DNA of 64,000 nt from Bin5 sp963662575 (GTDB lineage: Bacteria; Chloroflexota; Anaerolineae; Caldilineales; Caldilineaceae), in the NCBI GenBank assembly GCA_963662575.1, contig OY759723.1:3410001-3474000 (forward strand), given 5' to 3'. Made by a program: the position numbers and the translations under genes. Shown here piece by piece: positions 25,845-34,614 of this stretch (position 1 is its first letter; each line of letters begins with the position of its first letter). Below the pieces are notes generated by a model that saw only the letters and a program-made list of their open reading frames with translations, made no database searches and was not told the origin of the DNA.

Positions 25845-27488
25845 ATGGGTACTAAACTGAAGGTACACAACCCAATGGGCTACCCGCCCCAGATTGACCA
25901 AAAGCATCTGGCGCCGCGGGTCAAGGACCTGGCCGGCAAGACGGTCTATCTGGTGGACTGCCGGTTCGACGACGGCGATATTCTGGTCGAGCAGATGGCC
26001 AACTGGTTTAGCGATAACCGGCCCGACATCCAAGTAGAGGTGCGGCGCAAATCGGGTGTCTATACCGAGCGCGACGAAACTCTCTATAATGAGATTCAGC
26101 AGAAAGGAGCAGGGGCCGTCATGGCCGTCGGGCATTGAAGTACTTGCGCGCCGGCGGTCGCCGACCAATGCATTATTCTGGAAACTGAGTACAACGTCCC
26201 TACTGCCTCCATCCAGACTGGCATATTTGAGCCTCTGGTAAAGGCCTCCACATTGCAGCAGGGGATTCCTTACCTGCGCCACGCCTATGTGCCGCAGCCC
26301 GTCATGGGCCGCTCCCCCGACCAACTGCGGGCCTACGTCGACGGCCCCGACGACATCACCGGCCGTCCCTTCATGACCGAAGTGATCGCCGCGCTCACCC
26401 GTCCGCGGTCAGATGATGAGACCCGCGCCCACGACTTCGATCGCTCCACGCCCCGCTTCGTCGAGGAGGACAGCGAGGAGAATCTCAACCAGCTTTTTGT
26501 CGAAAACCTCTGGACCGACATGCTGCCGATCATCCTGCCAACCGAGGAACGGGTCGCCTGCATGTTGGAAGGCACCAGCCGCAGCCCGGACACAGTGGTT
26601 GGCCAGATGCGGCCAACGGGCACGCGCGAGGCCTGGGAATACACTGTTGAAAAGGTTGCGGTGAATGCCGTGATGGCCGGTGCCAGGCCGGAATACTTCC
26701 CTGTAATCCTGGCGCTGGCAGCGACGGGCGCGTCGGCGCGGGCAAGCACGACCAGCTCGGCAGCGTCGATGGCTGTTGTCAACGGTCCGGTCCGCCGTGA
26801 AATCGAGATGAACTGGGGCATCGGCGCGATGGGCCCCTACAACCACGCCAATGCCACGATCGGCCGCGCGTTTGGTCTGCTTTCGCAGAACCTGCAGGGC
26901 GGCTCTGTTCCTACGGAGACGTATCTCGGTTCACAGGGCAACAACTACGCCTACAACAGCGTCACTTTTGCCGAGAACGAAGAGCGCAGCCCGTGGGTGC
27001 CCTTCCATGTGCAGCAGGGATTCGAGGCGGACCAGAGCGCGGTCAGTGTCTTTGGCGGCTGCCGTTCGACAGCCTTTAATCTGGGCCTTCGTGCAAATCA
27101 CTGGCAGGACCACGTTCGCAATATGCTGCAGGGCCTCAACCCGCACTGCCCACCGACCTTTGTACTCGACCCCATCACCGCGCAGCAGTTCATCGATCGC
27201 GGCGGCTTCGATACCAAAGAGAAGCTGATCCAGTGGGTGCATGACAACGCGACGATGCCGGCCGGCGTCTACTGGGACTACCAGTTGATCGAGAACTACG
27301 TTTATCCACATGCGCTCAACGGTGTCGAGCCCTATGCCACCAAGCTAAAGGCCGCCAGCGACGAGATGATACCGATCTACAAGCCCGACGAAATCCATGT
27401 AGTCGTCGTCGGTGGTGAGACCAACGGCTATTGGCGCATTATGGGTTGCAATTATGCGGGTACAGCTTCGGTCGATGACTGGCGCTGA
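25845..27488 (+). CDS. Probable selenoprotein, UGSC-like, with in-frame UGA (Sec98)
   Basis: A frame opening at ATG 25845 (AAGGAG 7 bases upstream) meets TGA at 26136-26138, then stays open in the same frame to TGA 27486-27488. If UGA is read as selenocysteine the protein has 547 residues, with Sec98-Ser-Thr-Cys101, a UxxC redox motif. The context (MAVGH-U-STCAPAVADQC, then a VPTASIQTGIF strand) matches the layout of the UGSC (seleno)protein family. Conserved-looking sequence continues directly after the TGA, arguing against a true stop. Residues about 1-175 are the UGSC-like domain; the remaining 370 are unassigned. An E. coli fdhF-like GGTC hairpin follows the UGA. Selenocysteine machinery is not in the window. 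Confidence 0.82.
26139..26172 (+). promoter_or_regulatory. Candidate bacterial SECIS element
   Basis: Directly after the TGA, CGGC (26152-26155) pairs with GCCG (26160-26163) around a GGTC apical loop (26156-26159). A lower helix is possible between 26145-26148 and 26169-26172. Seventeen bases separate the TGA from the loop. The fdhF SECIS of E. coli has a GGUC loop 18 bases after its UGA. Confidence 0.7.
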
Positions 27489-27521
27489 ACGGATGGAAGT
27501 GCGATAAACCTAGAGAGTACT

Positions 27522-27570
27522 CGGGCAGGGCAGGTGGAGAATGATGTCGACTCTCCTCTACCCTGCCCGG
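27522..27570 (+). terminator. Long hairpin downstream of the selenoprotein gene
   Basis: CGGGCAGGG (27522-27530) pairs with CCCTGCCCG (27561-27569), and inner bases (GGTGGAGA with TCTCCTCTA) extend the stem. It lies 33 bases after the stop and is followed by only a short T-rich stretch (GATTTTA), so termination or 3'-end protection is likely. Confidence 0.65.
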
Positions 27571-27668
27571 GGTGATTTTAGCCTTCGTGAGCCTGAACTC
27601 CTTGGCCGCGCCGCTCTGCTTGTCTGCAGTCACCTATAGCGCCAGTCCGCTCAGAAGGAGCCTTCGAA

Positions 27669-28463
27669 ATGGAAGAATCAGTTCAGTTACGATTGGAGGG
27701 CTACTGCCTCCTGAAAGGCGTCATTCCCCCTGAAGAGGTTAACCAAATTCGTCTTGACATAGACAATGAGATGAAAGCCGGTCTGGAAGCATACAATGAG
27801 CATGACTGGTCGGCAGTCACGCACATGTTGTCCCTGGCGCCCTATTTCGCCGACAAACGTCTCCTCAAAGTCGCGCGCACGGCTTTCAACCATGCCAAAG
27901 TGCGTATCTCCCAGACCGAATTCAAGAGCGTGCCTCCTTTCAGAAACCCGCCTGAATGGCGCAACTTCCACACCGACTGGCCCCACGACTTGACAGACAG
28001 GTCCTACTGCGGCCTGGTCAATCAACCTTTCGCCGATGTCACAATGAGTATCACCTCGATCTGGATGCTCTACCCATTTACGCCCGAGAATGGCGCCACT
28101 TGGGTCGTCCCCCGCACCCACCGCGACCCCCGCAATCCACGCGGCGAAGGCGACGGGATCGACGGCATGCGTTCGATGCCTCACGAGGAGCAGATCTGCG
28201 GGGACGCCGGCGACGTTATCCTCATCGACAGCCGCATCTGGCACTCCGCCGGCGCCAATTCGACTGACGAAATCAGGACCTCAGTCGTGGCCCGATACTC
28301 GCCCTGGTGGCTCAGCGTCGACTATGGCAAACGCAACTGCGCATTCGTGCCCGCCCACATTTTTGATGCCTTTCCGGAAGGCGTGCAGGAGCTCTACGAA
28401 CACCGGCGGGTCAAGAACGAGCCGCTCCTGATCGGAGAACCGTTTCAGCAGCACTATATGTAG
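27669..28463 (+). CDS. Phytanoyl-CoA dioxygenase (PhyH) family protein
   Basis: 264 residues, AAGGAG 7 bases before the ATG. The iron-binding triad is visible: His101 and Asp103 in FHTDWPHD and His192 in IWHSAGAN, with a following Arg (RTSVVARYSPWW). The C-terminal half strongly resembles the 62021-62833 product (SIWMLYPF/TLWMLSPF, DSRIWHSAGAN/DSRMWHAAGAN, FAPWW/YSPWW), so these two are close paralogues. Fe(II)/2-oxoglutarate oxygenase; substrate unknown. Confidence 0.9.
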   Translation: MEESVQLRLEGYCLLKGVIPPEEVNQIRLDIDNEMKAGLEAYNEHDWSAVTHMLSLAPYFADKRLLKVARTAFNHAKVRISQTEFKSVPPFRNPPEWRNFHTDWPHDLTDRSYCGLVNQPFADVTMSITSIWMLYPFTPENGATWVVPRTHRDPRNPRGEGDGIDGMRSMPHEEQICGDAGDVILIDSRIWHSAGANSTDEIRTSVVARYSPWWLSVDYGKRNCAFVPAHIFDAFPEGVQELYEHRRVKNEPLLIGEPFQQHYM

Positions 28464-28501
28464 ACATGTGCATCCCAGTGAATGTTCGAGACTCTGCCAA
28501 A

Positions 28502-29233
28502 CTACATTCGATCGAGTGCTGGGAAGAAGCGCGGTTTCAGCAGCTTATAGAGGTCAGGTCCGTTGATAAAACCCTGGGGAATGAGAATATCGAGAGCTTG
28601 GTCCCTCTTGATGGCGTGGTTGTCGAAACTGCCCGTGTCAGGGTTGAACACGTTGCATTGAATCGCGTCACTGCTCACATCACACTTTAGAGGAGCGAGA
28701 CTGCAGCTGGCTTCATCCCCATCCTCTTCGAAAGCACAATCGTAGTTGAATCCCGGAAAGTCCTCGAGAGGAATAATGGTGTTAAACGGGTTGGTCTGAC
28801 TCTTCTCCACTCTGCCCAGAATAGAGTCTGGGAAACGAAAGATCTCGTATTTCCTCAAGCTCTCCATGTCTCCCTTTGAAAGAGCCACCGACCTCTTGAT
28901 GTTGAAGTCGTAAATGTAGTAGCCGGGGCGCCCACCTAACGACCGCCGGCAAGCGTCAAACTGCTCCTCCAATGTTGCCGCACTGCTTATCTGTCCTCCA
29001 CCGTCTGCAGTACCGGTCGCGCACCCTTGCAAGTAGAGCAACTGTGAACTGTATGGGCCGCCAACGTACTTCCGGATCTCCTGGCCCTCAAGGTAGGCCC
29101 GGGAGACAAAGAAAACCGCGGACAACAACAGAACAAGCAGTAAGACCGCAAGAACCAGGCTCACCTGCTTGAAACGCCGGTTCTTTACGAGAAGGTTCGA
29201 AGCGACTTGCCTGAAATCCAGTGAAATCCTCAT
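28502..29233 (-). CDS. Hypothetical single-pass membrane protein
   Basis: 243 residues. A basic N-terminus is followed by one hydrophobic segment (about residues 24-45, VSLVLAVLLLVLLLSAVFFV); the remaining 195 residues, with eight or so cysteines in its middle and C-terminal parts, would be outside the membrane. No family recognised. It is convergent with the PhyH gene and alone on this strand here. Function unknown. Confidence 0.65.
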   Translation of the reverse strand: MRISLDFRQVASNLLVKNRRFKQVSLVLAVLLLVLLLSAVFFVSRAYLEGQEIRKYVGGPYSSQLLYLQGCATGTADGGGQISSAATLEEQFDACRRSLGGRPGYYIYDFNIKRSVALSKGDMESLRKYEIFRFPDSILGRVEKSQTNPFNTIIPLEDFPGFNYDCAFEEDGDEASCSLAPLKCDVSSDAIQCNVFNPDTGSFDNHAIKRDQALDILIPQGFINGPDLYKLLKPRFFPALDRM

Positions 29234-29637
29234 TTTGGTGTCCCTAAGCGATGCGAATCGGCGGGGCCCCGATGGGATAGGCCCACCCGTAAAACGGCCT
29301 CAGAGCAGGTGAGGTTCCAAGTCAACCGAACAATCCTGAATGCGCTACCTGGACGAGAAAAATGAAAGTCTGAGGTGCCCCCATCCCGTTGACTTGGAAC
29401 TTCCCGTGGAGAAGGTCGGAGCTTTCGATGCGGAACGGCGAGGTATTCGTAACCCGGCCCATCTGCAACTTTCATTCTAACGTACCCTGATTCACGAACC
29501 CGATCGGGCCAACCCATGACCGCAGCCCCTGTGAAAAGAACCCGCTCGAACAGCTGAACATCAGCCAGACTTACGACCCCATCTGGCGCGGCGAAGAAGA
29601 CACCACCCGCCTATAGTCACAATCGATTCAGGTGAAA
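29234..29637. other. Intergenic region, nothing recognised
   Basis: About 400 bases between two divergently oriented genes. A short minus-strand open frame shows no family pattern. Promoters for both flanking genes should lie here but no clear boxes were found. Confidence 0.5.
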
Positions 29638-31353
29638 ATGACCGAACAAACTCAGTTCGAGACCCCGGAAGCAAGATTCGACACCGAAATGGTCGACGTA
29701 CAGCGCAGGATGGACGAGACCTGGGCCGGCGAAAGACCGGTCGACCCCCGCACCTATCCCTATTTCAACCCGGACTACCGCCTGCCTTTCAAGCACATTG
29801 GGCTGCAAAAGCAGCTCTTCCTCGATAACTATATTCTCGACGAGCTGATCGACGCCGAACGAACCGTCCCGCCTCCCCAGAATGCCGAGCCTCCCCTGAT
29901 CGAGTTCGAAAACCTCCCGTGGGAACGCTATCACTTCACCAGTGTTCCCGCAGCCGCTCTCTACGATCCCGATGACCAGCTCTTCAAAATGTGGTACAAG
30001 ACGCTGGTGAGCGGAAACACGAACACGTCGCAAGGCACCGAGGTAGTTCTCTGCTACGCCGAGTCCGATGATGCCTTGTACTGGCGCAAACCGCTTAGGG
30101 AAGACTGTCAGCCCTTCGAAGACAGCAAGAAGACCAATATCGTCGTGCGCGACTTCGACAACGGCACCATCGTCCTCAATCCCGATCGCTCTGACCCGGA
30201 AAGAAAGTTTTTGGCCGTCTACAATCCCTCTATGCAGGCCACCAGCCGCGGCGAACGCGTCATGTCACGCGTCGCGGCCTCGCCGGACGGTATCAGCTGG
30301 CAAGTGATCAGCGACAATTCCCCGTTTCGACACCACCACCAGATGCGCGTCATCTGGGACGACGCCTACCGCAAATGGGTGGGCTACTCCCAGGCCTCCC
30401 ACGCCTTCGCCAGCCATCTCCATGTCCGCACTATCGGCCGTCAGGAGAGCGCCGATTTCATCAACTGGTCGCCCAAGCAGATCATCCTGTCCAGCGACTG
30501 GGACCCAAACGTGGGCCCCAATGTCGAGTTTCACACAATGTCCGTGCGCAAGGAGGGCGGCATCTACATCGGCATCGTCGAGGAGGCGCACGGGGAGCAC
30601 CAGTGGCTCGTCAACCGCAACGGTAGCAACCAGCGCGATCAGTTCCACACCAAGGCCGCCCTCTATGCCAGCCGCGACGGCCACCGCTTCTTCCGCGCCG
30701 ACGGCTACCGCCCCTGGGCCGACAACGGCCCGCCCGGCAGCCAGTACTACGGCTACTTCTGTCACACAGTCGCCGGCTATCTCCTCCACCAGGGGCAGAT
30801 GGTTATCCCCTGTTCGGCATTCCCCCACAAACAGCGCGACACAAGACCCGCCGGCGTTTCAAATCACGCGCCGCCGTCTTCCGCCGCAGCCTCCCGCCGG
30901 CACATCGACGAGCTGACCCGCTACGGGTTCGGCAGCCCCATGATGGATCACGTGCGCCCCGACCTGCCTCTGCAACGAGGAATCGGCGCCATCGTCCTGC
31001 GGGAGGACGGCTGGGCCGCGCTCCGTCCCAAATACGAAGCCGGCCAGGTTATCACCAAGCAGTTTGTGTTCGAGGGCAACGCCTTGCGCGTCAACGCCGA
31101 CTGCGCCTATGGCCTGATCCGGGTCGCCCTTCTCGACTCAGAACTGAAGCCCTACCCCGGCTTCAGCCTGGAAGATTCGATACCGCTTCACGCGCCCTCA
31201 GAGCAGATATGGCATTCGGCGACCTGGAAAGACAGTCCTGACATGCGCCGGTTGTGGAACAAGCCCGTCCGCATCTGTTTTTCTTTGCTGGAGAGCAGCC
31301 TCTACGGCTTCCAGTTTCATTACCAGTCCGATTTCAGTAACGGGGGACGTTAA
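29638..31353 (+). CDS. Glycoside-hydrolase-like beta-propeller protein (GH32/43-type)
   Basis: 571 residues from ATG 29638 (GTG 29632 is two codons upstream). Paralogue of the 23789 product: FKHIGLQKQLFLDNYILDEL, FKMWYKT, CYAESDDALYWRKPLRED, IGRQESADFINWSPKQII, REDGWAALRPKYEAGQV, and C-terminal WNKPVRICFSLLESSLYGFQF. Blade repeats fit a five-bladed propeller. No signal peptide. It lies 4 bases before the GH127-like gene, suggesting a shared glycan-degradation transcript. Confidence 0.75.
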   Translation: MTEQTQFETPEARFDTEMVDVQRRMDETWAGERPVDPRTYPYFNPDYRLPFKHIGLQKQLFLDNYILDELIDAERTVPPPQNAEPPLIEFENLPWERYHFTSVPAAALYDPDDQLFKMWYKTLVSGNTNTSQGTEVVLCYAESDDALYWRKPLREDCQPFEDSKKTNIVVRDFDNGTIVLNPDRSDPERKFLAVYNPSMQATSRGERVMSRVAASPDGISWQVISDNSPFRHHHQMRVIWDDAYRKWVGYSQASHAFASHLHVRTIGRQESADFINWSPKQIILSSDWDPNVGPNVEFHTMSVRKEGGIYIGIVEEAHGEHQWLVNRNGSNQRDQFHTKAALYASRDGHRFFRADGYRPWADNGPPGSQYYGYFCHTVAGYLLHQGQMVIPCSAFPHKQRDTRPAGVSNHAPPSSAAASRRHIDELTRYGFGSPMMDHVRPDLPLQRGIGAIVLREDGWAALRPKYEAGQVITKQFVFEGNALRVNADCAYGLIRVALLDSELKPYPGFSLEDSIPLHAPSEQIWHSATWKDSPDMRRLWNKPVRICFSLLESSLYGFQFHYQSDFSNGGR

Positions 31354-31357
31354 GCCT

Positions 31358-32914
31358 ATGCTTGCAGACGTTAACACCACCGATATTGCAGCGGCGACCC
31401 GGCTGGGATGCCGGACGATGTGTTCGGTCTTCAATGCCGATGACGACGACGTTCCCTTCTTCGGATCGCGGGTGTGGCCGGAGGCATATCTCAGCTTCAG
31501 TACGTCGGCTTCCGAGTCGCATGTACCCGGCCGCCATCTGAACGCCCTCCTCAACGCCGAAGACGTGTTGGGGTTAAATTTGGACGAAAGGTGTATTGAC
31601 CGCCACGCGCGCGCCGCTTTCTTTTCCTACTCCGGCGAACTACCTCTTCCGCTAAACAGAGATCGCGTGGGCGGCCCGCTGCGGCATTTCTATCCCCATA
31701 GCGTCCGCGAGGGATTTCACGCCCTCTACGCGCTGGCTCGATTCCGCAACAGCGCGGCGGCAGTCGAGCTGGCAGAGCGAAGCATAACTGCGATTCAGGA
31801 GCTGTGGCATCCGCACAAAGGCTGGGACACCGATTCAATAGAGAGCAAGTTCGAATTCCATTCCACTACATTCATTATCGGACTGGCGCGGGCGATCGGT
31901 CCGCTGGTGAAGCTGCACCGCCATACCGGTTGCGCGGGCGCGCTCGAGTTGGCTCTAGAGCTGGCGGACAAAGCCACTGCCGAGTTCTATCTTCCGTCCG
32001 GCGCATACGATCGAGAGACATTCGGCGGGCATACGCACTCCACCACTTGCGTTATGTCTTCGCTCGCCCAGTTGGCCGACCTGACCCGCAATGCGGGTCT
32101 GATGGAGCGTGTGCGTGCTTTTTATGACAATGGTCTGAACGACATTCGCGATGCTTTGGGCTGGGTCATTGAAAGCAGTGGAGAAGGAGTCGACCCTGAC
32201 CGCGGCGAGGTCAACAACACGGGGGATATCGTCGAAACCGCACTTCTCCTGGGACAGTGGGGGTATCCACAGTATTTTGAAGACGCAGAGCGGATCCTGC
32301 GCTGCCATCTGCTGCCCTCGCAGTTGCGGGATACCTCATTCATTCGCGAGCCGGCCAACCCCGTCAATGAGGACGGAAGGCGGAATGTAGCCGACAGGCA
32401 TTTGGGCGGGTTCGGCTTTCCCGCGCCTTACGGGCACAAGACATTGGACGCGCAAAGCATCAGCTTCAACATGGACATTGTCGGCGGCTCGGTTGGGTCA
32501 CTATGTGAAGTCTACAGGCAGGCCGTGGAGACGACTCCGGCGGGCCACTATGTGAATCTGCATTTCGACCATGAGACAAAAGCCGTAGCTGTAGAGTCGC
32601 CTTACACGCACCGCCACCTACGCGTGCGTGCCAAGCGGCCGGGTCCCCTCTTTGTGCGCCTTCCCAGCTGGGTTGCGGCGGACGCGGTCAGCGTAGACGG
32701 TTCGAATGAACTTCCTCGCTGCCACAACGGCTATCTGGTCGTCAACCGTCCGGCGACTGACCGCTGGATTACCTTCCGATTCGAGCTGGCCGAACGGGAC
32801 ATCGTTCTCAACCACCGTACTCGTGAGATCAAGGTGAAGCTTCTTGGCGATTCGGTTGCCGCTATGTCCAACTTTGGCGCCGAGCTCACGTTCTTCCCAG
32901 CGCTGGAGGAGTGA
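31358..32914 (+). CDS. GH127-like (DUF1680) six-hairpin glycosidase family protein
   Basis: 518 residues. The alpha/alpha-barrel followed by a beta-sandwich (RHLRVRAKRPGPLFVRLPSWV...) resembles beta-L-arabinofuranosidase GH127/DUF1680 proteins; the segment NTGDIVETALLLGQWG matches their barrel motif. The zinc-thiolate site of HypBA1 (ETC and CCP) is not evident: ETA replaces ETC and a GGSVGSLC segment stands where CC is expected. It may be inactive or use a different mechanism. It follows a propeller hydrolase gene by 4 bases. Confidence 0.65.
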   Translation: MLADVNTTDIAAATRLGCRTMCSVFNADDDDVPFFGSRVWPEAYLSFSTSASESHVPGRHLNALLNAEDVLGLNLDERCIDRHARAAFFSYSGELPLPLNRDRVGGPLRHFYPHSVREGFHALYALARFRNSAAAVELAERSITAIQELWHPHKGWDTDSIESKFEFHSTTFIIGLARAIGPLVKLHRHTGCAGALELALELADKATAEFYLPSGAYDRETFGGHTHSTTCVMSSLAQLADLTRNAGLMERVRAFYDNGLNDIRDALGWVIESSGEGVDPDRGEVNNTGDIVETALLLGQWGYPQYFEDAERILRCHLLPSQLRDTSFIREPANPVNEDGRRNVADRHLGGFGFPAPYGHKTLDAQSISFNMDIVGGSVGSLCEVYRQAVETTPAGHYVNLHFDHETKAVAVESPYTHRHLRVRAKRPGPLFVRLPSWVAADAVSVDGSNELPRCHNGYLVVNRPATDRWITFRFELAERDIVLNHRTREIKVKLLGDSVAAMSNFGAELTFFPALEE

Positions 32915-32987
32915 AGGCAACGGCACCTATTCTGCCGGACCACCGCACTGATACGACAACAAGATTCCAGAAATAAGGAAACTGATC

Positions 32988-33902
32988 ATGGCAAGTAGAC
33001 CGATTCATATCCTGCTGGTCGCCGCGCATCCAGCCGACAGTTTTGATATGGCGGGCGGTACGCTGGCCCACCATGTAGACCAGGGAGACCAGGTGACCGC
33101 GGCGGTCCTGACGACAGGCGTGCGTTCCCACCACTGGGAGCTTGGCGAGCAGAGGCGCAGGGCCGGCGCCGAGTTGGATGTGGAGCGATTTGTGGCGGAG
33201 GCGGTCGAGGAGAAGCTGGAAGAGGTGCGGCGGGCCTGCCGCATCCTGGGCTTTGACGACGTAAGGGACCTGGGCTTTGAGGACGACGATATCCTGGTTA
33301 CGCAGGATAAGATTGAGGCAATCGCCGATGTGATTCGTGCGGTGAAACCGGACCTGCTGATTACGCATCACCCATACGAGAGCGGCGGTTTCAAGATGCA
33401 CGGAACTGTAGGCCAGTGTACGCTCTACGCCTGGCAACTGGCGAGCGGGTCGGGCCGCGGCCGGCAGGAGCGCCATCCTGTTCCCTGCATCTACTTTATG
33501 AACCCGACCGCTTATGTGGGCAACAACAGCCTTGAATACGCCGGCACCGCGCGGGCGGATCTCTATATTGATATAACCGACGTCATCGAGAAGAAGGTGC
33601 GGGCTTTGGACCAGATCGCCAGCCAATACTATGGCGGTCCCTACGCGCGCAAGCGCGCAGAAACCTCTGATGGAGCAGATGGAAACAGCGCGCTGGTGGC
33701 CTATGCCGAGCAGTTCCAGCGCTTTCAGCCGCAAGTCCGCTATACGCTCCCGATCACCGATGCGGAGTTGGAACGAATTACGGAGCCGCAGTCAGCACAC
33801 ATGGGCCGGCGCAGTGAGATGATTGGCGGGCTGATGCCGCTGTCCGATGGCGAGTCATTCACTTCACGCCATCGCATGTCCAAGGAGAAGTACGATGACT
33901 GA
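32988..33902 (+). CDS. PIG-L family deacetylase-like protein
   Basis: 304 residues. PIG-L enzymes (MshB, GlcNAc-PI deacetylase) are zinc-dependent de-N-acetylases with an N-terminal AHPDD(E) motif. Here it reads AAHPADSFDMAGGTLA (His14, Asp17 kept as zinc ligands, but the catalytic-base Asp is Ala16 and the Glu is Ser18). A later zinc-ligand His is in LLITHHPYES. Structure is probably kept, but catalysis may be altered. AAGGAAAC precedes the ATG. Likely part of the same plus-strand glycan cluster. Confidence 0.8.
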   Translation: MASRPIHILLVAAHPADSFDMAGGTLAHHVDQGDQVTAAVLTTGVRSHHWELGEQRRRAGAELDVERFVAEAVEEKLEEVRRACRILGFDDVRDLGFEDDDILVTQDKIEAIADVIRAVKPDLLITHHPYESGGFKMHGTVGQCTLYAWQLASGSGRGRQERHPVPCIYFMNPTAYVGNNSLEYAGTARADLYIDITDVIEKKVRALDQIASQYYGGPYARKRAETSDGADGNSALVAYAEQFQRFQPQVRYTLPITDAELERITEPQSAHMGRRSEMIGGLMPLSDGESFTSRHRMSKEKYDD

Positions 33903-33934
33903 GAAGGCTGCCTGCCGCCCTCTCAGGAGACTGC

Positions 33935-34420
33935 TCATTCATCGAGGCGGCTGAAGGTCATGCGTTCGTCGCCGGCGCCGTTGCGCCACAGATCCTGGCA
34001 GGCGGCGGCCAGTTCAGGAAGCCCCTCGGTGATGGTGGCGAACAGGTTGCCGGGCATATGTCCGTCCGGCCCCAGCAGGTAGTTGTCCCTGCCGTAGAAA
34101 ATCGCAAGATCGATCAGTCCCGTCTCGCGGCACTGCTCCTGCATATCGGGCGGGACTTTGCTTCCTGGAGGCACTGGCAGGTAGAGAATGTCGCCTGGGA
34201 TGGGGAAGACGGTTGCATTCTCTTTCTCGGGATCCTTCTCTGCAAACGGGGGCGTGAGAATATAAACTTCGTTGTTAGCCCATTTCGCGTGGTATGCGTC
34301 GCCGGACAGGGGCAGTGCATTCCAGAAGGCCTCTGCGGTCAATGGGGCGGCGTCATCGAGCAGTTCGGCCACGGCGGAAACGTTATGTTTCTCGAGTGAG
34401 ATTCTGATTCTACGTGTCAT
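33935..34420 (-). CDS. DUF3830 family protein (cyclophilin-like fold)
   Basis: 161 residues. Signature segments are LLDDAAPLTAEAFWNALPLSGDAYHA, VYILTPPF, ENATVFPIPGDILYLPV and FYGRDNYLLGPDGHMPGNLFATI. A close paralogue is encoded at 43585-44073. The family is associated with catabolic genes and has a small beta-barrel fold; no reaction is established. It reads away from the plus-strand PhyH gene at 34615. Confidence 0.82.
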   Translation of the reverse strand: MTRRIRISLEKHNVSAVAELLDDAAPLTAEAFWNALPLSGDAYHAKWANNEVYILTPPFAEKDPEKENATVFPIPGDILYLPVPPGSKVPPDMQEQCRETGLIDLAIFYGRDNYLLGPDGHMPGNLFATITEGLPELAAACQDLWRNGAGDERMTFSRLDE

Positions 34421-34614
34421 GAGGCTCCGTCCTTTTTGGCTCGCGATGCATGCTGATTAGGAACTATTATGGGTTCCAAGACATGGAAATAGAGTGAATT
34501 ACCTATAGTGATATCATTTTGCATGTTTTTCTTAAAAGAGTAATTATCAAGCCATATACAAGCTTCCCCGGCGTCAAGGGATAGGCGCAACCCGCTCTAA
34601 GAGAGGATACGCGT
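34421..34614. other. AT-rich divergent intergenic region, probable promoters both ways
   Basis: The 34440-34590 segment is markedly more AT-rich than its surroundings and separates the minus-strand DUF3830 gene from the plus-strand PhyH gene. TTGCAT with AATTAT 17 bases later (34519-34547) is a weak plus-strand promoter candidate. GAGAGGAT precedes the PhyH start. Confidence 0.4.

Noticed and set aside
26139..26252. Treating the frame before and after TGA 26136 as two separate genes
   Set aside because: Same phase, no stop in between, no ribosome site before the second candidate start (a TTG at 26253), and family-like sequence begins right after the TGA.
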